Assembly: GCF_002899675.1 (NCBI RefSeq)
Contig: NZ_PKUU01000018.1
Coordinates: 1-64,000, forward strand
Direction: 5' to 3'
DNA from: Clostridium sp. chh4-2
GTDB taxonomy: Bacteria; Bacillota; Clostridia; Lachnospirales; Lachnospiraceae
Length of the DNA stretch: 64,000 bases
In this document: positions 1-8,190 of the stretch, piece after piece
How the letters are laid out: each line of letters opens with the position of its first letter
Numbering within the stretch: position 1 is the first letter of the stretch
Translations under genes and position numbers: made by a program
The notes under the pieces: model-generated
What the model was told of the DNA's origin: nothing
The model's input: the letters and a program-made list of their open reading frames with translations, nothing else
The model's database searches: none

Positions 1-634
1 CCGCGGGGTGATAGCGACTCCGCATTACCACAGAGGAAAGCATTATATGGACCCGGACGGAATTCTGGAACTGGCGGGGAAGGTGCAGGCGGAGGCGGAC
101 AGGCTGTTTCCGGATATGAGGATCTATGCGGGGCAGGAGCTTATTTACTATCACGGGATATTTGATGCGGTAGCTGCGGGAAAGACGGTGCCGCTGGCCG
201 GCTCTGACTGCCTGCTGATGGAATTTCAGCCGGATGTGACCTATGAAATCATCTATCAGGCGGTCCGCCAGATGGCGCTGATGCGTTACCGGCCGGTGCT
301 GGCTCATATTGAACGCTATCCGTGCCTGAGAGCGCCTGGGAGGATTGAGGAGTTAAGAAAGTCCGGGGCTTATATGCAGATGAATTTCAGCAGCCTGTGC
401 GCGGGAAGCCTGCAGGTGCGGAAGGTAAAGGAAAGCCTTTGGTGCAGGAAGATGGTGCAGGAGGGGAAGATCCAGTTTTTTGGGACGGACATGCACCGGG
501 TGAACTTCCGGCCGCCGGAGATTAAGAAGGATGTGGAATGGATGAATAGGAAGTGCGGGGAGGAACGGGCGGAGCGGATGATGTATGGGAATCCGGTGGA
601 GATTCTGATTGGGGAAATGGCTGGGACGGGTTGA
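1..634 (+). CDS. CpsB/CapC-type tyrosine-protein phosphatase (PHP fold), 5' end outside window
   Basis: The reading frame is open from base 2, so the gene begins upstream of the window; the GTG at 8 is an internal Val in the motif GVIATPHYHRG, which in this family lies about 50 residues in. PHP-fold phosphatases of this type dephosphorylate the BY-kinase that controls capsule polymerisation and export. Later metal-site-like segments are visible, including LAHIERYP (metal-binding His/Glu) and FFGTDMHR near the C-terminus. The gene precedes a CpsC-like and a CpsD-like gene, the usual order in Firmicute capsule loci. Family assignment is confident; exact substrate is inferred from context. Confidence 0.85.
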   Translation, partial: RGVIATPHYHRGKHYMDPDGILELAGKVQAEADRLFPDMRIYAGQELIYYHGIFDAVAAGKTVPLAGSDCLLMEFQPDVTYEIIYQAVRQMALMRYRPVLAHIERYPCLRAPGRIEELRKSGAYMQMNFSSLCAGSLQVRKVKESLWCRKMVQEGKIQFFGTDMHRVNFRPPEIKKDVEWMNRKCGEERAERMMYGNPVEILIGEMAGTG

Positions 635-1032
635 TGAAAGCCGGAATACGTAAAGCGGAATATGGGAAGTGGGATATGTGAGATGGGTGAAGTCGTTAAA
701 GGGAACGAATCCTACCGGTATTAATTAAGGGGTTTTTCAGGGGAAGGAATGGAAAGGATGCGTTGGAATGAATTACGGAAGAATAAAGACAGCGGACAGG
801 AATGAAGGTTGGGAACAAAGTATAGAAATGAAGGCTGGGAACAAAGCATAGAGGTGAAGGCTGGAGATAAAGGCACAAAGATAAAGGCACAAAGATAAAG
901 ACATAAAGATAAAGACAAAGGCTGGATACCTGAGCTGGAATATAGATTAACTGGTACTGAATACAGAACGTTAGGAAAAGAAACGTTTAAAATACAGAAC
1001 GATAGAAATTAAGTAAAGGAACTGGATCATTT
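635..1032. other. Purine-rich intergenic spacer with short tandem repeats
   Basis: This 398-bp gap between the phosphatase and the cpsC-like gene is strongly purine-rich on the plus strand. It contains two 26-bp repeats (801-851) and a 14-bp repeat array (866-921). I see no convincing coding frame; the minus-strand ORFs here are Ser/Leu/Phe-rich low-complexity translations of the purine tract. No clear sigma-A promoter or terminator was recognised. Confidence 0.6.
866..921. repeat. 14-bp tandem repeat, four copies
   Basis: Consensus GATAAAGRCAYAAA begins at 866, 880, 894 and 908; the first two copies are identical and the last is partly degenerate. It follows two near-identical 26-bp units starting at 801 and 827 (AATGAAGGYTGGGAACAAAG core). 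The array lies about 110 bp upstream of the cpsC-like start. Copy number could change by slippage; any regulatory effect is inference. Confidence 0.7.
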
Positions 1033-1803
1033 ATGGAAAAGAGATTTGACGAAGGTCAGGATGAGATTGAAATTGATTTACGGGAACTGTTGTTTGAATT
1101 CCGGCGGAAGTGGTGGGCGCTTCTGGCGGCGCTTGTGCTGGGCGGAGGGCTTGTGGGTGCTTACAGCTATTTTGTGATAACGCCCCAGTACACGTCCAGT
1201 GCCAGCCTATATGTGTTGTCGAAGGAAACCACTCTGACGTCCCTGGCAGACCTGCAGATCGGGAGCCAGCTGACCCAGGATTATAAGGTGATGATCAACA
1301 GCCGCCCGGTGCTTCAGAGTGTGATCAGCAAAATGAACCTGGACATGAATTATAAGGAGCTTCGCAAGAAAATTAACATAGACAATCCGAACAATACACG
1401 AATCCTAATGATCTCGGTACAAGATCCGGACCCTTATCTGGCAAAGGAGATCGTGGACAATATTTCTGCAGAAGCTTCTGATTACATTGGGGAGATCATG
1501 GAAATGGTTCCGCCGAAACTGATTGAGGACGGCGTGGTGGCACTGGAAAAGACCAGCCCCAGCGTGAAAAAGAATGCGGCGATCGGCGGCCTGGCGGCCC
1601 TGTTTCTGGTGTGTGCGGCCATTACCCTGAGCGTGGTGTTGAATGACACGGTGAAGACCGAAGACGATATCAGGAAATACCTGGAGCTTCCGGTGCTGGC
1701 GGTGATCCCATCCAAGGAATCCATCAGCGACAGCGGGGAGATCCAGGGACAGAAGAAGAGAAAGACTTCAAGAAGAAAGGCAGGTAGTTCCAATGGAAAA
1801 TAA
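1033..1803 (+). CDS. Wzz/CpsC-like polysaccharide chain-length determinant and kinase activator
   Basis: The 256-residue protein has the layout of Firmicute CpsC/YveK polysaccharide co-polymerases: a cytoplasmic N-terminus, a membrane segment at about 27-49, an extracellular loop and a second membrane segment at about 181-203, followed by a short basic cytoplasmic tail. In this family the tail activates the partner BY-kinase. The start has a weak AAGGA site about 14 bases upstream. The gene overlaps the kinase gene by 11 bases, so the two are probably translationally coupled. It acts at the membrane in controlling capsule/EPS chain length. Confidence 0.9.
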   Translation: MEKRFDEGQDEIEIDLRELLFEFRRKWWALLAALVLGGGLVGAYSYFVITPQYTSSASLYVLSKETTLTSLADLQIGSQLTQDYKVMINSRPVLQSVISKMNLDMNYKELRKKINIDNPNNTRILMISVQDPDPYLAKEIVDNISAEASDYIGEIMEMVPPKLIEDGVVALEKTSPSVKKNAAIGGLAALFLVCAAITLSVVLNDTVKTEDDIRKYLELPVLAVIPSKESISDSGEIQGQKKRKTSRRKAGSSNGK

Positions 1804-2509
1804 AATCCGTCTCTCCCAGTATGAGGTGGCTGATTATAACTATGTGGAAGCGATTAAGACACTGCGGACCAATCTCCAGTTTTCCGGAAGCAATATCAAA
1901 GTCATCATGTTTACCAGCTCGATCCCCAATGAAGGGAAGAGTGAAACGTCCTTCCAGCTGGCGGCGTCATTGGCACAGCTTGGGAAAAATGTGCTGCTGA
2001 TCGATGCGGACATCCGAAAATCGGTGACCGTGTCCAGATACCAGTTAGATAAGGAAGTTAACGGCCTGTCCCAGTACCTGAGCAGCCAGGTATCCAAGGA
2101 AGAAGCAATCTATGAGACCAATGTCAATGGACTGGAAGTAATGTTTGCAGGCCCGTATTCTCCGAATCCGGCAGAGCTTTTGGAAGAGGACATGTTCACA
2201 AAGCTGATCAAATGGGCCCGGGAATCTTATGATTATGTGGTGATTGATACCCCCCCGATGGGGAACCTGATCGATGGAGCTATTGTTGCACGTCAATGTG
2301 ATGGGGCCGTGCTGGTGATCGAGAGCGGTGCCATCAGTTTCCGCCTGCTTCAGAAGGTGAAGGCCCAGCTGGAAAAGAGCGGCTGCCGTATCTTGGGAAC
2401 GGTGCTGAATAAGGTGACGGTGGACCACAGCGGGTATTACCGGTATTACGGGAAATATGGAAGATATGGGAAGTATGGGAAGCAGTATGAGTATGCGAAG
2501 GAAACGTGA
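1793..2509 (+). CDS. CpsD/CapB-like BY-kinase (tyrosine-protein kinase)
   Basis: This 238-residue cytoplasmic kinase has a P-loop (IPNEGKSE, about 44-51), Walker A' (LLIDADIRKS, about 68-77) and Walker B (VVIDTPP, 149-155), the diagnostic trio of bacterial tyrosine kinases. The C-terminus carries a cluster of nine tyrosines (about 215-234), the expected autophosphorylation tail. It is a stand-alone kinase that pairs with the membrane CpsC-like protein encoded by the overlapping upstream gene and is reset by the upstream PHP phosphatase. It controls polysaccharide polymerisation and export. Confidence 0.93.
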   Translation: MENKIRLSQYEVADYNYVEAIKTLRTNLQFSGSNIKVIMFTSSIPNEGKSETSFQLAASLAQLGKNVLLIDADIRKSVTVSRYQLDKEVNGLSQYLSSQVSKEEAIYETNVNGLEVMFAGPYSPNPAELLEEDMFTKLIKWARESYDYVVIDTPPMGNLIDGAIVARQCDGAVLVIESGAISFRLLQKVKAQLEKSGCRILGTVLNKVTVDHSGYYRYYGKYGRYGKYGKQYEYAKET

Positions 2510-2646
2510 GTGGAAAGGCCGAAGGAATAAAGAACAGGGCTCTTGCAAGATTACATAACTACTCACATAGCGTACAGCGGGCAACAGATAATACAATAAA
2601 TAAAATGTGTAACAGGTAATATTTAGGGGAAATGGGGGGATGAATT

Positions 2647-4065
2647 ATGCTTGTGAAAAACAAGTCATTTTATATGCTGCTTGATGTTGGCGAGATCATC
2701 ATTTCCTTTGTTTTAGCAATCTTTTTAAGATACCGGGTTGTCCAGGGGCGGATGATATCGGATGCATGGTTTGGATGCATTTTGATGATCTTTGTCTATG
2801 TGCTGGTGGTGTTGTTTTACCAGCCTCCCAAGCCGCTGATGAAGCGGAATAACTGGGAAGAACTGCAGATCGTGCTGGCTGCCAACTTGTATATGGCGCT
2901 GCTGCTGGCGATGATCCTGTATTTAAACCGGGCGGGAACCTTGTTTCCGCGTTCGGTCTACATTGTGTTTTTTGTATCCAATACAATCCTGATGTACATA
3001 GGGCGGTTTAACTTAAAGAAGGTTCTGCGTGCTTACTATAAAAAGTCCGGGAACCGGAAGAAGCTTCTGATCTGCGCCAACCGGGAAAACCTGGTTGCAG
3101 CAATCGACAAGTTTGTGCACTCCTTTCTGTTTGAGTATGAAGTCATTGCAGTCGTCGAGGTTGGAAAAAAAGGGAACCGGGAGGAAATCCGCATCCACCA
3201 GATTGAACAGGGGATCCGTGGAGAACGGATTGTACTGAGTGGGGAAAACCTGAAGGACTTTTTAAAACACCAGGTGATTGATGAGGCGCTTTTGTGCCTT
3301 CCATACAGCACCAGGGAAGAGGTTAACCGTTTTATTGTGCGTTTGGAAACGATGGGGATTGAAACCCATGTGGCGGTGGATACTTACGATCATCAGGAAA
3401 AGGCGATTGAGCGTCTGGGGGCTTACCGGGTACTGACCTACAGCCCTCGGATCTTTGAACCTACAGAGCTATTTATAAAACGTGTCATGGATGTGGTCGG
3501 AGGAATTGTTGGGTCCCTGGTTACCGTTTTGCTCTGTCTAGTGATTGTTCCGGCCATCCATCTGGAATCACCGGGTCCGGCGATCTTTAAGCAGGTCCGG
3601 ATTGGAAGAAACGGCCGTCGATTCTGCATCTATAAATTCCGTTCCATGTACATGGATGCCGAGGAACGGAAAAAGGAACTGATGAAAAAGAATGAGATGA
3701 AGGGCCTGATGTTCAAGATAAAGGATGACCCCAGGATTACAAAGGTGGGGAAATTCCTGAGAAAGACCAGCCTGGATGAGTTCCCCCAGTTTTTCAACGT
3801 GTTAAAGGGGGACATGAGCCTGGTTGGGACGAGGCCGCCGACGGAGGATGAGTTCCTGCAGTATGAGGAGCATCATAAACGGAGGTTGAGCTTAAAGCCT
3901 GGCATAACTGGATTATGGCAGGTGAGCGGCAGAAGTGATATCCATGATTTCGAAGAGGTGGTGAGCCTGGATTTGGAATATATCGATAAATGGTCGATTT
4001 GGCTGGATATCCGTCTTCTGATCCAGACGGTTTATGTGGTGTTGTTCCACAGGGGGGCATCCTGA
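2647..4065 (+). CDS. Undecaprenyl-phosphate sugar-1-phosphate transferase (WbaP/CpsE-like)
   Basis: A 472-residue membrane enzyme that starts a polysaccharide repeat unit by moving a sugar-1-phosphate to undecaprenyl phosphate. The N-terminal half holds several hydrophobic segments and a CoA-binding-like soluble domain. The C-terminal catalytic domain starts near 277 (KRVMDVVGG) and shows KFRSMY (about 329) and the LDEFPQ...KGDMSLVGTRPP signature (about 376-398). The first sugar cannot be told from sequence. It is separated from the kinase by 137 bp and preceded by a GGGGGA ribosome site. Confidence 0.92.
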   Translation: MLVKNKSFYMLLDVGEIIISFVLAIFLRYRVVQGRMISDAWFGCILMIFVYVLVVLFYQPPKPLMKRNNWEELQIVLAANLYMALLLAMILYLNRAGTLFPRSVYIVFFVSNTILMYIGRFNLKKVLRAYYKKSGNRKKLLICANRENLVAAIDKFVHSFLFEYEVIAVVEVGKKGNREEIRIHQIEQGIRGERIVLSGENLKDFLKHQVIDEALLCLPYSTREEVNRFIVRLETMGIETHVAVDTYDHQEKAIERLGAYRVLTYSPRIFEPTELFIKRVMDVVGGIVGSLVTVLLCLVIVPAIHLESPGPAIFKQVRIGRNGRRFCIYKFRSMYMDAEERKKELMKKNEMKGLMFKIKDDPRITKVGKFLRKTSLDEFPQFFNVLKGDMSLVGTRPPTEDEFLQYEEHHKRRLSLKPGITGLWQVSGRSDIHDFEEVVSLDLEYIDKWSIWLDIRLLIQTVYVVLFHRGAS

Positions 4066-4215
4066 TAGAGAAAGCAATAGGAAGAAGCGAATGGGAAGTA
4101 ACGATTTTGAATAATCAGGAATAAAGAGAACTGGGCAGAAAGAAAAAAGTCTAGGTAGAAAAAAGAAACAGGCTTGATATAAAAAGGAAAAAGAAACAGC
4201 AAAAGGAAAAAAGGC
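4066..4215. other. Purine-rich spacer without recognisable gene
   Basis: About 150 bp dominated by A and G on the plus strand, similar in character to the 635-1032 spacer. No terminator was seen. It ends in an AAAAGGAAAAAAGG ribosome site for the LCP gene. Confidence 0.5.
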
Positions 4216-5322
4216 ATGAGAGCAGAAACAGGCCATGAAGAAAAGAAAAACCGGCAGAAACATAGAATTTTTTTGATTGTGACAGCAGTCGTGGCGGCGC
4301 TGGGACTGCTGGGCTGGTTTGTAAGTTTCAGCTTCCGGTCCTACCAGGCCAGCAGGGAGGCAAAACAAAAGCTGCTGGCATATCAGGAGCAGGAAGCATC
4401 CGGATTGGATGGATCGTTTGACGCGGTATCAGAGTGGGAAGAAGGCCGGGACAATGGATGCGGAGAAATCCGTTTCCAGGGAAAAACATACCGTAGGAAT
4501 ACGGCGATGCGCGCCATCCTCTGTATCGGTGTGGATACCAAAGGGGAAATGGAATCACATACGGCATCGGGGCAGGGAGGGCAGGCGGACGGAGTGTTCC
4601 TGGTTGCCCAGGACGCGGCCAGAGACAGGGTGAAAATTTTGATGATCCCAAGGGACAGCATGACAGAGATAACGTTGTTTGACCTGTCTGGCAATGAGCT
4701 GGGAAAGGACGTCCAGCATTTAACTCTTGCTTATGCTTATGGGGATGGAAGAGAGAAAAGCTGTGAACTGATGACAGAGGCGGTTTCCAATTTACTTGGA
4801 AACTTAAAGATAGATGGGTATGCGGCAGTCAATATCAGCGCAATCCCGATTTTGAACGATGCGGTGGGAGGAGTAACCGTGACGGTCCGGGACGAGGGGC
4901 TGGAAAAGCGGGATCCGGAGTTAAAGAAGGGGGAAACCGTTACTCTTCACGGAGCCCAAGCGGAGATCTTTGTCCGCTACCGGGACACTACAAAATCCCA
5001 GACGGCAATTGGCCGTATGGGAAGGCAGAAACAGTATCTGCAGGGGTATCTGCAGGCAACTAAAGCGGCGGCAGCAAAGAATGACCGCCTGATTCCGGAC
5101 CTGATGAACCAGCTGCAAAGCTATATGGTGACAAATATGGCGAAGGATCAATACCTGGATATGGCGCTTTCGGTGCTGAACAGCCAGGACAGTCTTGGGG
5201 ACGGGGATATTTTAACGGTTCCGGGAGAGGCGGTGGAGACGGATCTGTATGATGAATACCATGTGGACCGGGAGGCATTGGTGCCTATGGTGCTGGACCT
5301 GTTTTATGTGGAAAAGCACTAA
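4216..5322 (+). CDS. LytR-CpsA-Psr (LCP) family cell-wall glycopolymer ligase
   Basis: The 368-residue protein has a short basic cytoplasmic N-terminus, one membrane segment (about 18-40) and an extracellular LCP domain. Family features visible are ILCIGVDTKGE (first strand), ILMIPRDSM (conserved Arg/Asp), GYAAVNISAIPILNDAVGGV and FVRYRDTT (catalytic Arg region). LCP enzymes transfer lipid-linked glycopolymers to peptidoglycan, which fits a role in attaching the capsule made by this locus. A small hairpin at 5331-5358 follows but has no clear T-run. Confidence 0.92.
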   Translation: MRAETGHEEKKNRQKHRIFLIVTAVVAALGLLGWFVSFSFRSYQASREAKQKLLAYQEQEASGLDGSFDAVSEWEEGRDNGCGEIRFQGKTYRRNTAMRAILCIGVDTKGEMESHTASGQGGQADGVFLVAQDAARDRVKILMIPRDSMTEITLFDLSGNELGKDVQHLTLAYAYGDGREKSCELMTEAVSNLLGNLKIDGYAAVNISAIPILNDAVGGVTVTVRDEGLEKRDPELKKGETVTLHGAQAEIFVRYRDTTKSQTAIGRMGRQKQYLQGYLQATKAAAAKNDRLIPDLMNQLQSYMVTNMAKDQYLDMALSVLNSQDSLGDGDILTVPGEAVETDLYDEYHVDREALVPMVLDLFYVEKH

Positions 5323-5391
5323 GATGAGGGCAATAATCAGCAAACCAGCTGTTTATTGATAAAAAAGAAAAGAAAGGATAGGTGATGTAAC

Positions 5392-6027
5392 ATGAAAAAG
5401 AGATGGATCGGTATTCTTCTGACAGCAGCCCTGGTGGCAGCCCAGCCGGCAAGCGCATTTGCGGCTCAAAGCCCAAATACGAATGTCAACATCAGCGGAA
5501 GCGACAGTAACGGCTACTACGATGATTCCACTTCCAGCAGTAAAACTACTGGAAGTAGTGCGGCAAGCAACACAGGAACCACGTCGGCCAATGCAGTGTC
5601 AGTAGAAGGTGCATCCGCATCAGGAACTGCAGTAATTGGAGATATCCAGGTAGGCTTTGCAACGGGAGAGGCTGCAACTGCAGGACTTCCGGCACAGACC
5701 GTAGCTGCGATCAATGCGATCAATGCAGGCAACACATTAGCAGACGTAGTAAAGGATGTGGATCTGAACGGATACTCCGCATTGACATCCGTGCAGGCGA
5801 TTGTGGCAAAAGATGTGAACACAAACCAGCCAAAAACAGGTGAAGTGGCAGTATCTTTGTATGTGCCAAACCTGGTTCAGGGATTGAACAATGTTCAGGT
5901 ATTGTTCTATGACAATGCGACTGGATTATGGAAGCTGGTTAATCCGGCCAATGTGGACGTTGCAAACAAGAAGATAACTGTGAATATCAGTGGATCGGGA
6001 TCATTCAGCATTGTTTACAAGAAGTAA
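5392..6027 (+). CDS. Small secreted Ser/Thr-rich protein of the polysaccharide locus, function unknown
   Basis: The 211-residue product has a clear Sec signal peptide (MKKRW..., cleavage near AFA-A at about 25), a Ser/Thr/Gly-rich linker (about 30-75) and a C-terminal domain of about 110 residues that ends in alternating hydrophobic strands. There is no LPXTG, lipobox or membrane anchor, so it is probably released or bound noncovalently at the cell surface. It sits between the LCP gene and the variable sugar genes. I do not recognise a named family. GC content matches the front half of the locus rather than the AT-rich island that follows. Confidence 0.75.
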   Translation: MKKRWIGILLTAALVAAQPASAFAAQSPNTNVNISGSDSNGYYDDSTSSSKTTGSSAASNTGTTSANAVSVEGASASGTAVIGDIQVGFATGEAATAGLPAQTVAAINAINAGNTLADVVKDVDLNGYSALTSVQAIVAKDVNTNQPKTGEVAVSLYVPNLVQGLNNVQVLFYDNATGLWKLVNPANVDVANKKITVNISGSGSFSIVYKK

Positions 6028-6581
6028 TCCGGTGTGGAATAGACGGGATTAGGGATTATAAACGGGTTGGAAAGATTTGAGGAGGCCAGAGGGGGAGAAC
6101 GCCAACATGGGTATGAACCCTCTGGCTGAATGCAATGAAACGAAGAAAAGTTAGTAATAATTCCATTGATGCAAGTGATTTACCATGAATTTTTGCTCGT
6201 AATAGTGAAGGGACTGAACCGCTATACAAGAATTTATCCTCTATGAAGTAACCTGCAAAGAGGTGATTTTTTCCCATTAAATGTTGTAAGAATTATAAAT
6301 ATAGAGTGTGGAAAATATGAGAAAAATGGATAAAAGTGTATGGGTGAAATGACGGAAGAAGGATTGAAAATTTAGCAAAATATGGTTCGGAACATTATTG
6401 CTTCTATAAAATGGTAGGATAAAACAAAAATTGTGAAGTGTATACCTGCATAGTAGCGGTCAATAGCAGTCTGGTAAGAAAATATGTAAAAAATACGATT
6501 GAAATCCACAATGATTCCCCGACCTTTAGGGTCAGAGGGGGAGGGAGAAATCAATGTCGCTCCGAGCGTAAGGGAGTGGTC
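6028..6581. other. Intergenic transition zone at left edge of AT-rich island
   Basis: This 554-bp stretch has no supported gene. It contains an inverted repeat (CCAGAGGG at 6086-6093 with CCCTCTGG at 6118-6125) and a short GC-rich patch around 6516-6580 (GACC/GGTC hairpin). GC content falls sharply across it. It looks like scar sequence left by recombination ahead of the gmhA remnant, but no element is recognisable. Confidence 0.45.
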
Positions 6582-6884
6582 CTATGTCAAGATGGTTACG
6601 GTGTATTTGCACAGCAGTTATTTGGCTATGGACGTCAAGGGGATGTTTTCTTAGGTATCTCCACATCTGGTAACAGTCAGAATGTTATGAATGTAACAGT
6701 AGTTGTTAGAGCTAGTGGCATTAAAGTAATCGGACTTACCGGAGCAAAAGGTGGAGAACTTTCTACTGTTGCAGATGTATGTGTGAAGGTTCCAGAAACA
6801 GAAACTTATATGATACAGGAATTGCATCTGCCAATTTATCATTGTTGGTGCTTGATGTTGGAAGATTATTTTTGGGGAAATTAA
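6582..6884 (+). pseudogene. 3' remnant of a gmhA-like phosphoheptose isomerase (SIS domain)
   Basis: About 100 residues match the C-terminal half of GmhA-type sedoheptulose-7-phosphate isomerases: a segment equivalent to DVGYEGVFARQ (here DGYGVFAQQL), GDVFLGISTSGNS (SIS phosphosugar loop), GIKVIGLTGAKGG and a final IQELHLPIYH helix. The first half of the domain, including the N-terminal helices, is missing, and upstream codons read as unrelated sequence. It is therefore almost certainly inactive. It implies that an earlier version of the locus made an activated heptose. It lies 15 bases before the first glycosyltransferase gene. Confidence 0.75.
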
Positions 6885-6898
6885 GGACGTGAGAGAAA

Positions 6899-8170
6899 GT
6901 GGGAGTAATTGAAAATATAGACAAAAAACACACGATACTATTTGTGATGCCAAGGCTTCCTTTTCCGGCATCCTCTGGAAGAAAGACTTCTTTATATCAT
7001 TACTGTAGGATATTGACGGAAGAATTAGGATATCGTCTAGTTGTAGCTGCTTTCCTGGAGGATGGAGATGATCCAGCATTAAAGCCGAATTTTATAGATC
7101 GATTAGAGGTGCTTCCAGGCGCGTCCGGAAAAGAAAAAATAAAGAATATATTATTTGACTCTGTTTTGAAGAAGAAAAAGCCTATGCAGGTATCTCTGTT
7201 TTGGAACACTAGAGCAAAAGCTATAATTGACCAGCTGGTATTAGAAGAACAGCCGGATATTGTAATAGGTGATATGGTTCGTAGCACGGATTATATTAAG
7301 GATATTAATGCTCTGAGAATTGCGGATCTCGATGATCGTATTTCGCTAAGATATCAGCGTCAATTAGATAGTGACTTAGACGGTATAAATCCATATGGTA
7401 CTTTTATAAATACAGTTCCGAGCTTCATGCAAAAGGTGATGCTTTTCAAGCCTATAAAATCATATGTTATCAAGACAGAGATAGCGCTACTAAAAAAGTA
7501 TGAATTGGAAATAGGAAGAGTTTGTGACAGGACGGTATTTGTTGCAACACAAGAGGCACAAGATTTCAACCAAGAGATAGGTACAAAAAAGGCCTGTGCG
7601 GTACCCATAGGTGTTGATACTGATTATTTTTCATATAGAGAAACTGGAAATGAAGGAGACGTAATTGGTTTTCTTGGTGCGATGAGTGTGGCGCATAATG
7701 AAAATGCAGTGCGTCATTTTATAGAGGATATTTTTCCGGATATATTAGATAAAAATCCAAACACAAAATTCATGATTATTGGTGGTGGAGCCTCAGAAAA
7801 ACTAAAAAAATTATCATCTGAGCATGTAGTTTTTACTGGTAGAGTACCGGATGTTCGAGATTACTTGACTAAATGTAAGGTATTCGTTTGTCCTATGACA
7901 TTTGGAAGTGGGATAAAGACCAAAAATTTGGAGGCAATGTCTATAGGACTTCCTGTAGTTACAACTTCTATAGGAGCAGAAAATATAGATGCAAAAAACA
8001 ATAAAGAGTGGATTATTGCAGATGAGAACAAAGAATTTGCTGATTCAGTATGTCAATTACTAAATCATGAAGAACAAAGAGTAAAATTTGGTAGAAATGC
8101 GGCTGAATTTATAAGGAATAATTGGACTTGGGAAAAAGCGGGTGTTACTTTTCAAGATTTATTTAGCTAG
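6899..8170 (+). CDS. GT4-type glycosyltransferase (family 1 fold)
   Basis: The 423-residue cytoplasmic enzyme has the two-Rossmann GT-B layout. The N-terminus reads LFVMPRLPFPASSG (glycine-rich acceptor loop). The C-terminal half has VIGFLGAMSVAHNENAV, FTGRVPDVRDYL and FVCPMTFGSGIKTKNLEAMS, the nucleotide-sugar binding region with the E-x7-E type motif. The annotated start is GTG with GAGAGAAA only a few bases upstream; the ATG at 6941 is an alternative start. It opens the AT-rich assembly operon. Donor and acceptor sugars are unknown. Confidence 0.88.
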   Translation: MGVIENIDKKHTILFVMPRLPFPASSGRKTSLYHYCRILTEELGYRLVVAAFLEDGDDPALKPNFIDRLEVLPGASGKEKIKNILFDSVLKKKKPMQVSLFWNTRAKAIIDQLVLEEQPDIVIGDMVRSTDYIKDINALRIADLDDRISLRYQRQLDSDLDGINPYGTFINTVPSFMQKVMLFKPIKSYVIKTEIALLKKYELEIGRVCDRTVFVATQEAQDFNQEIGTKKACAVPIGVDTDYFSYRETGNEGDVIGFLGAMSVAHNENAVRHFIEDIFPDILDKNPNTKFMIIGGGASEKLKKLSSEHVVFTGRVPDVRDYLTKCKVFVCPMTFGSGIKTKNLEAMSIGLPVVTTSIGAENIDAKNNKEWIIADENKEFADSVCQLLNHEEQRVKFGRNAAEFIRNNWTWEKAGVTFQDLFS

Positions 8171-8190
8171 GGATTTTTTAGGAGATAGAT

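Noticed and set aside
696-918. Minus-strand ORFs of 64-65 residues opposite the purine-rich spacer
   Set aside because: They are Ser/Leu/Phe/Cys-rich translations of a low-complexity tandem repeat, overlap each other in different frames and lack ribosome sites.
6056-6277. 73-residue minus-strand ORF in the left transition zone
   Set aside because: No ribosome site, no recognisable family and it covers an inverted repeat; probably chance.
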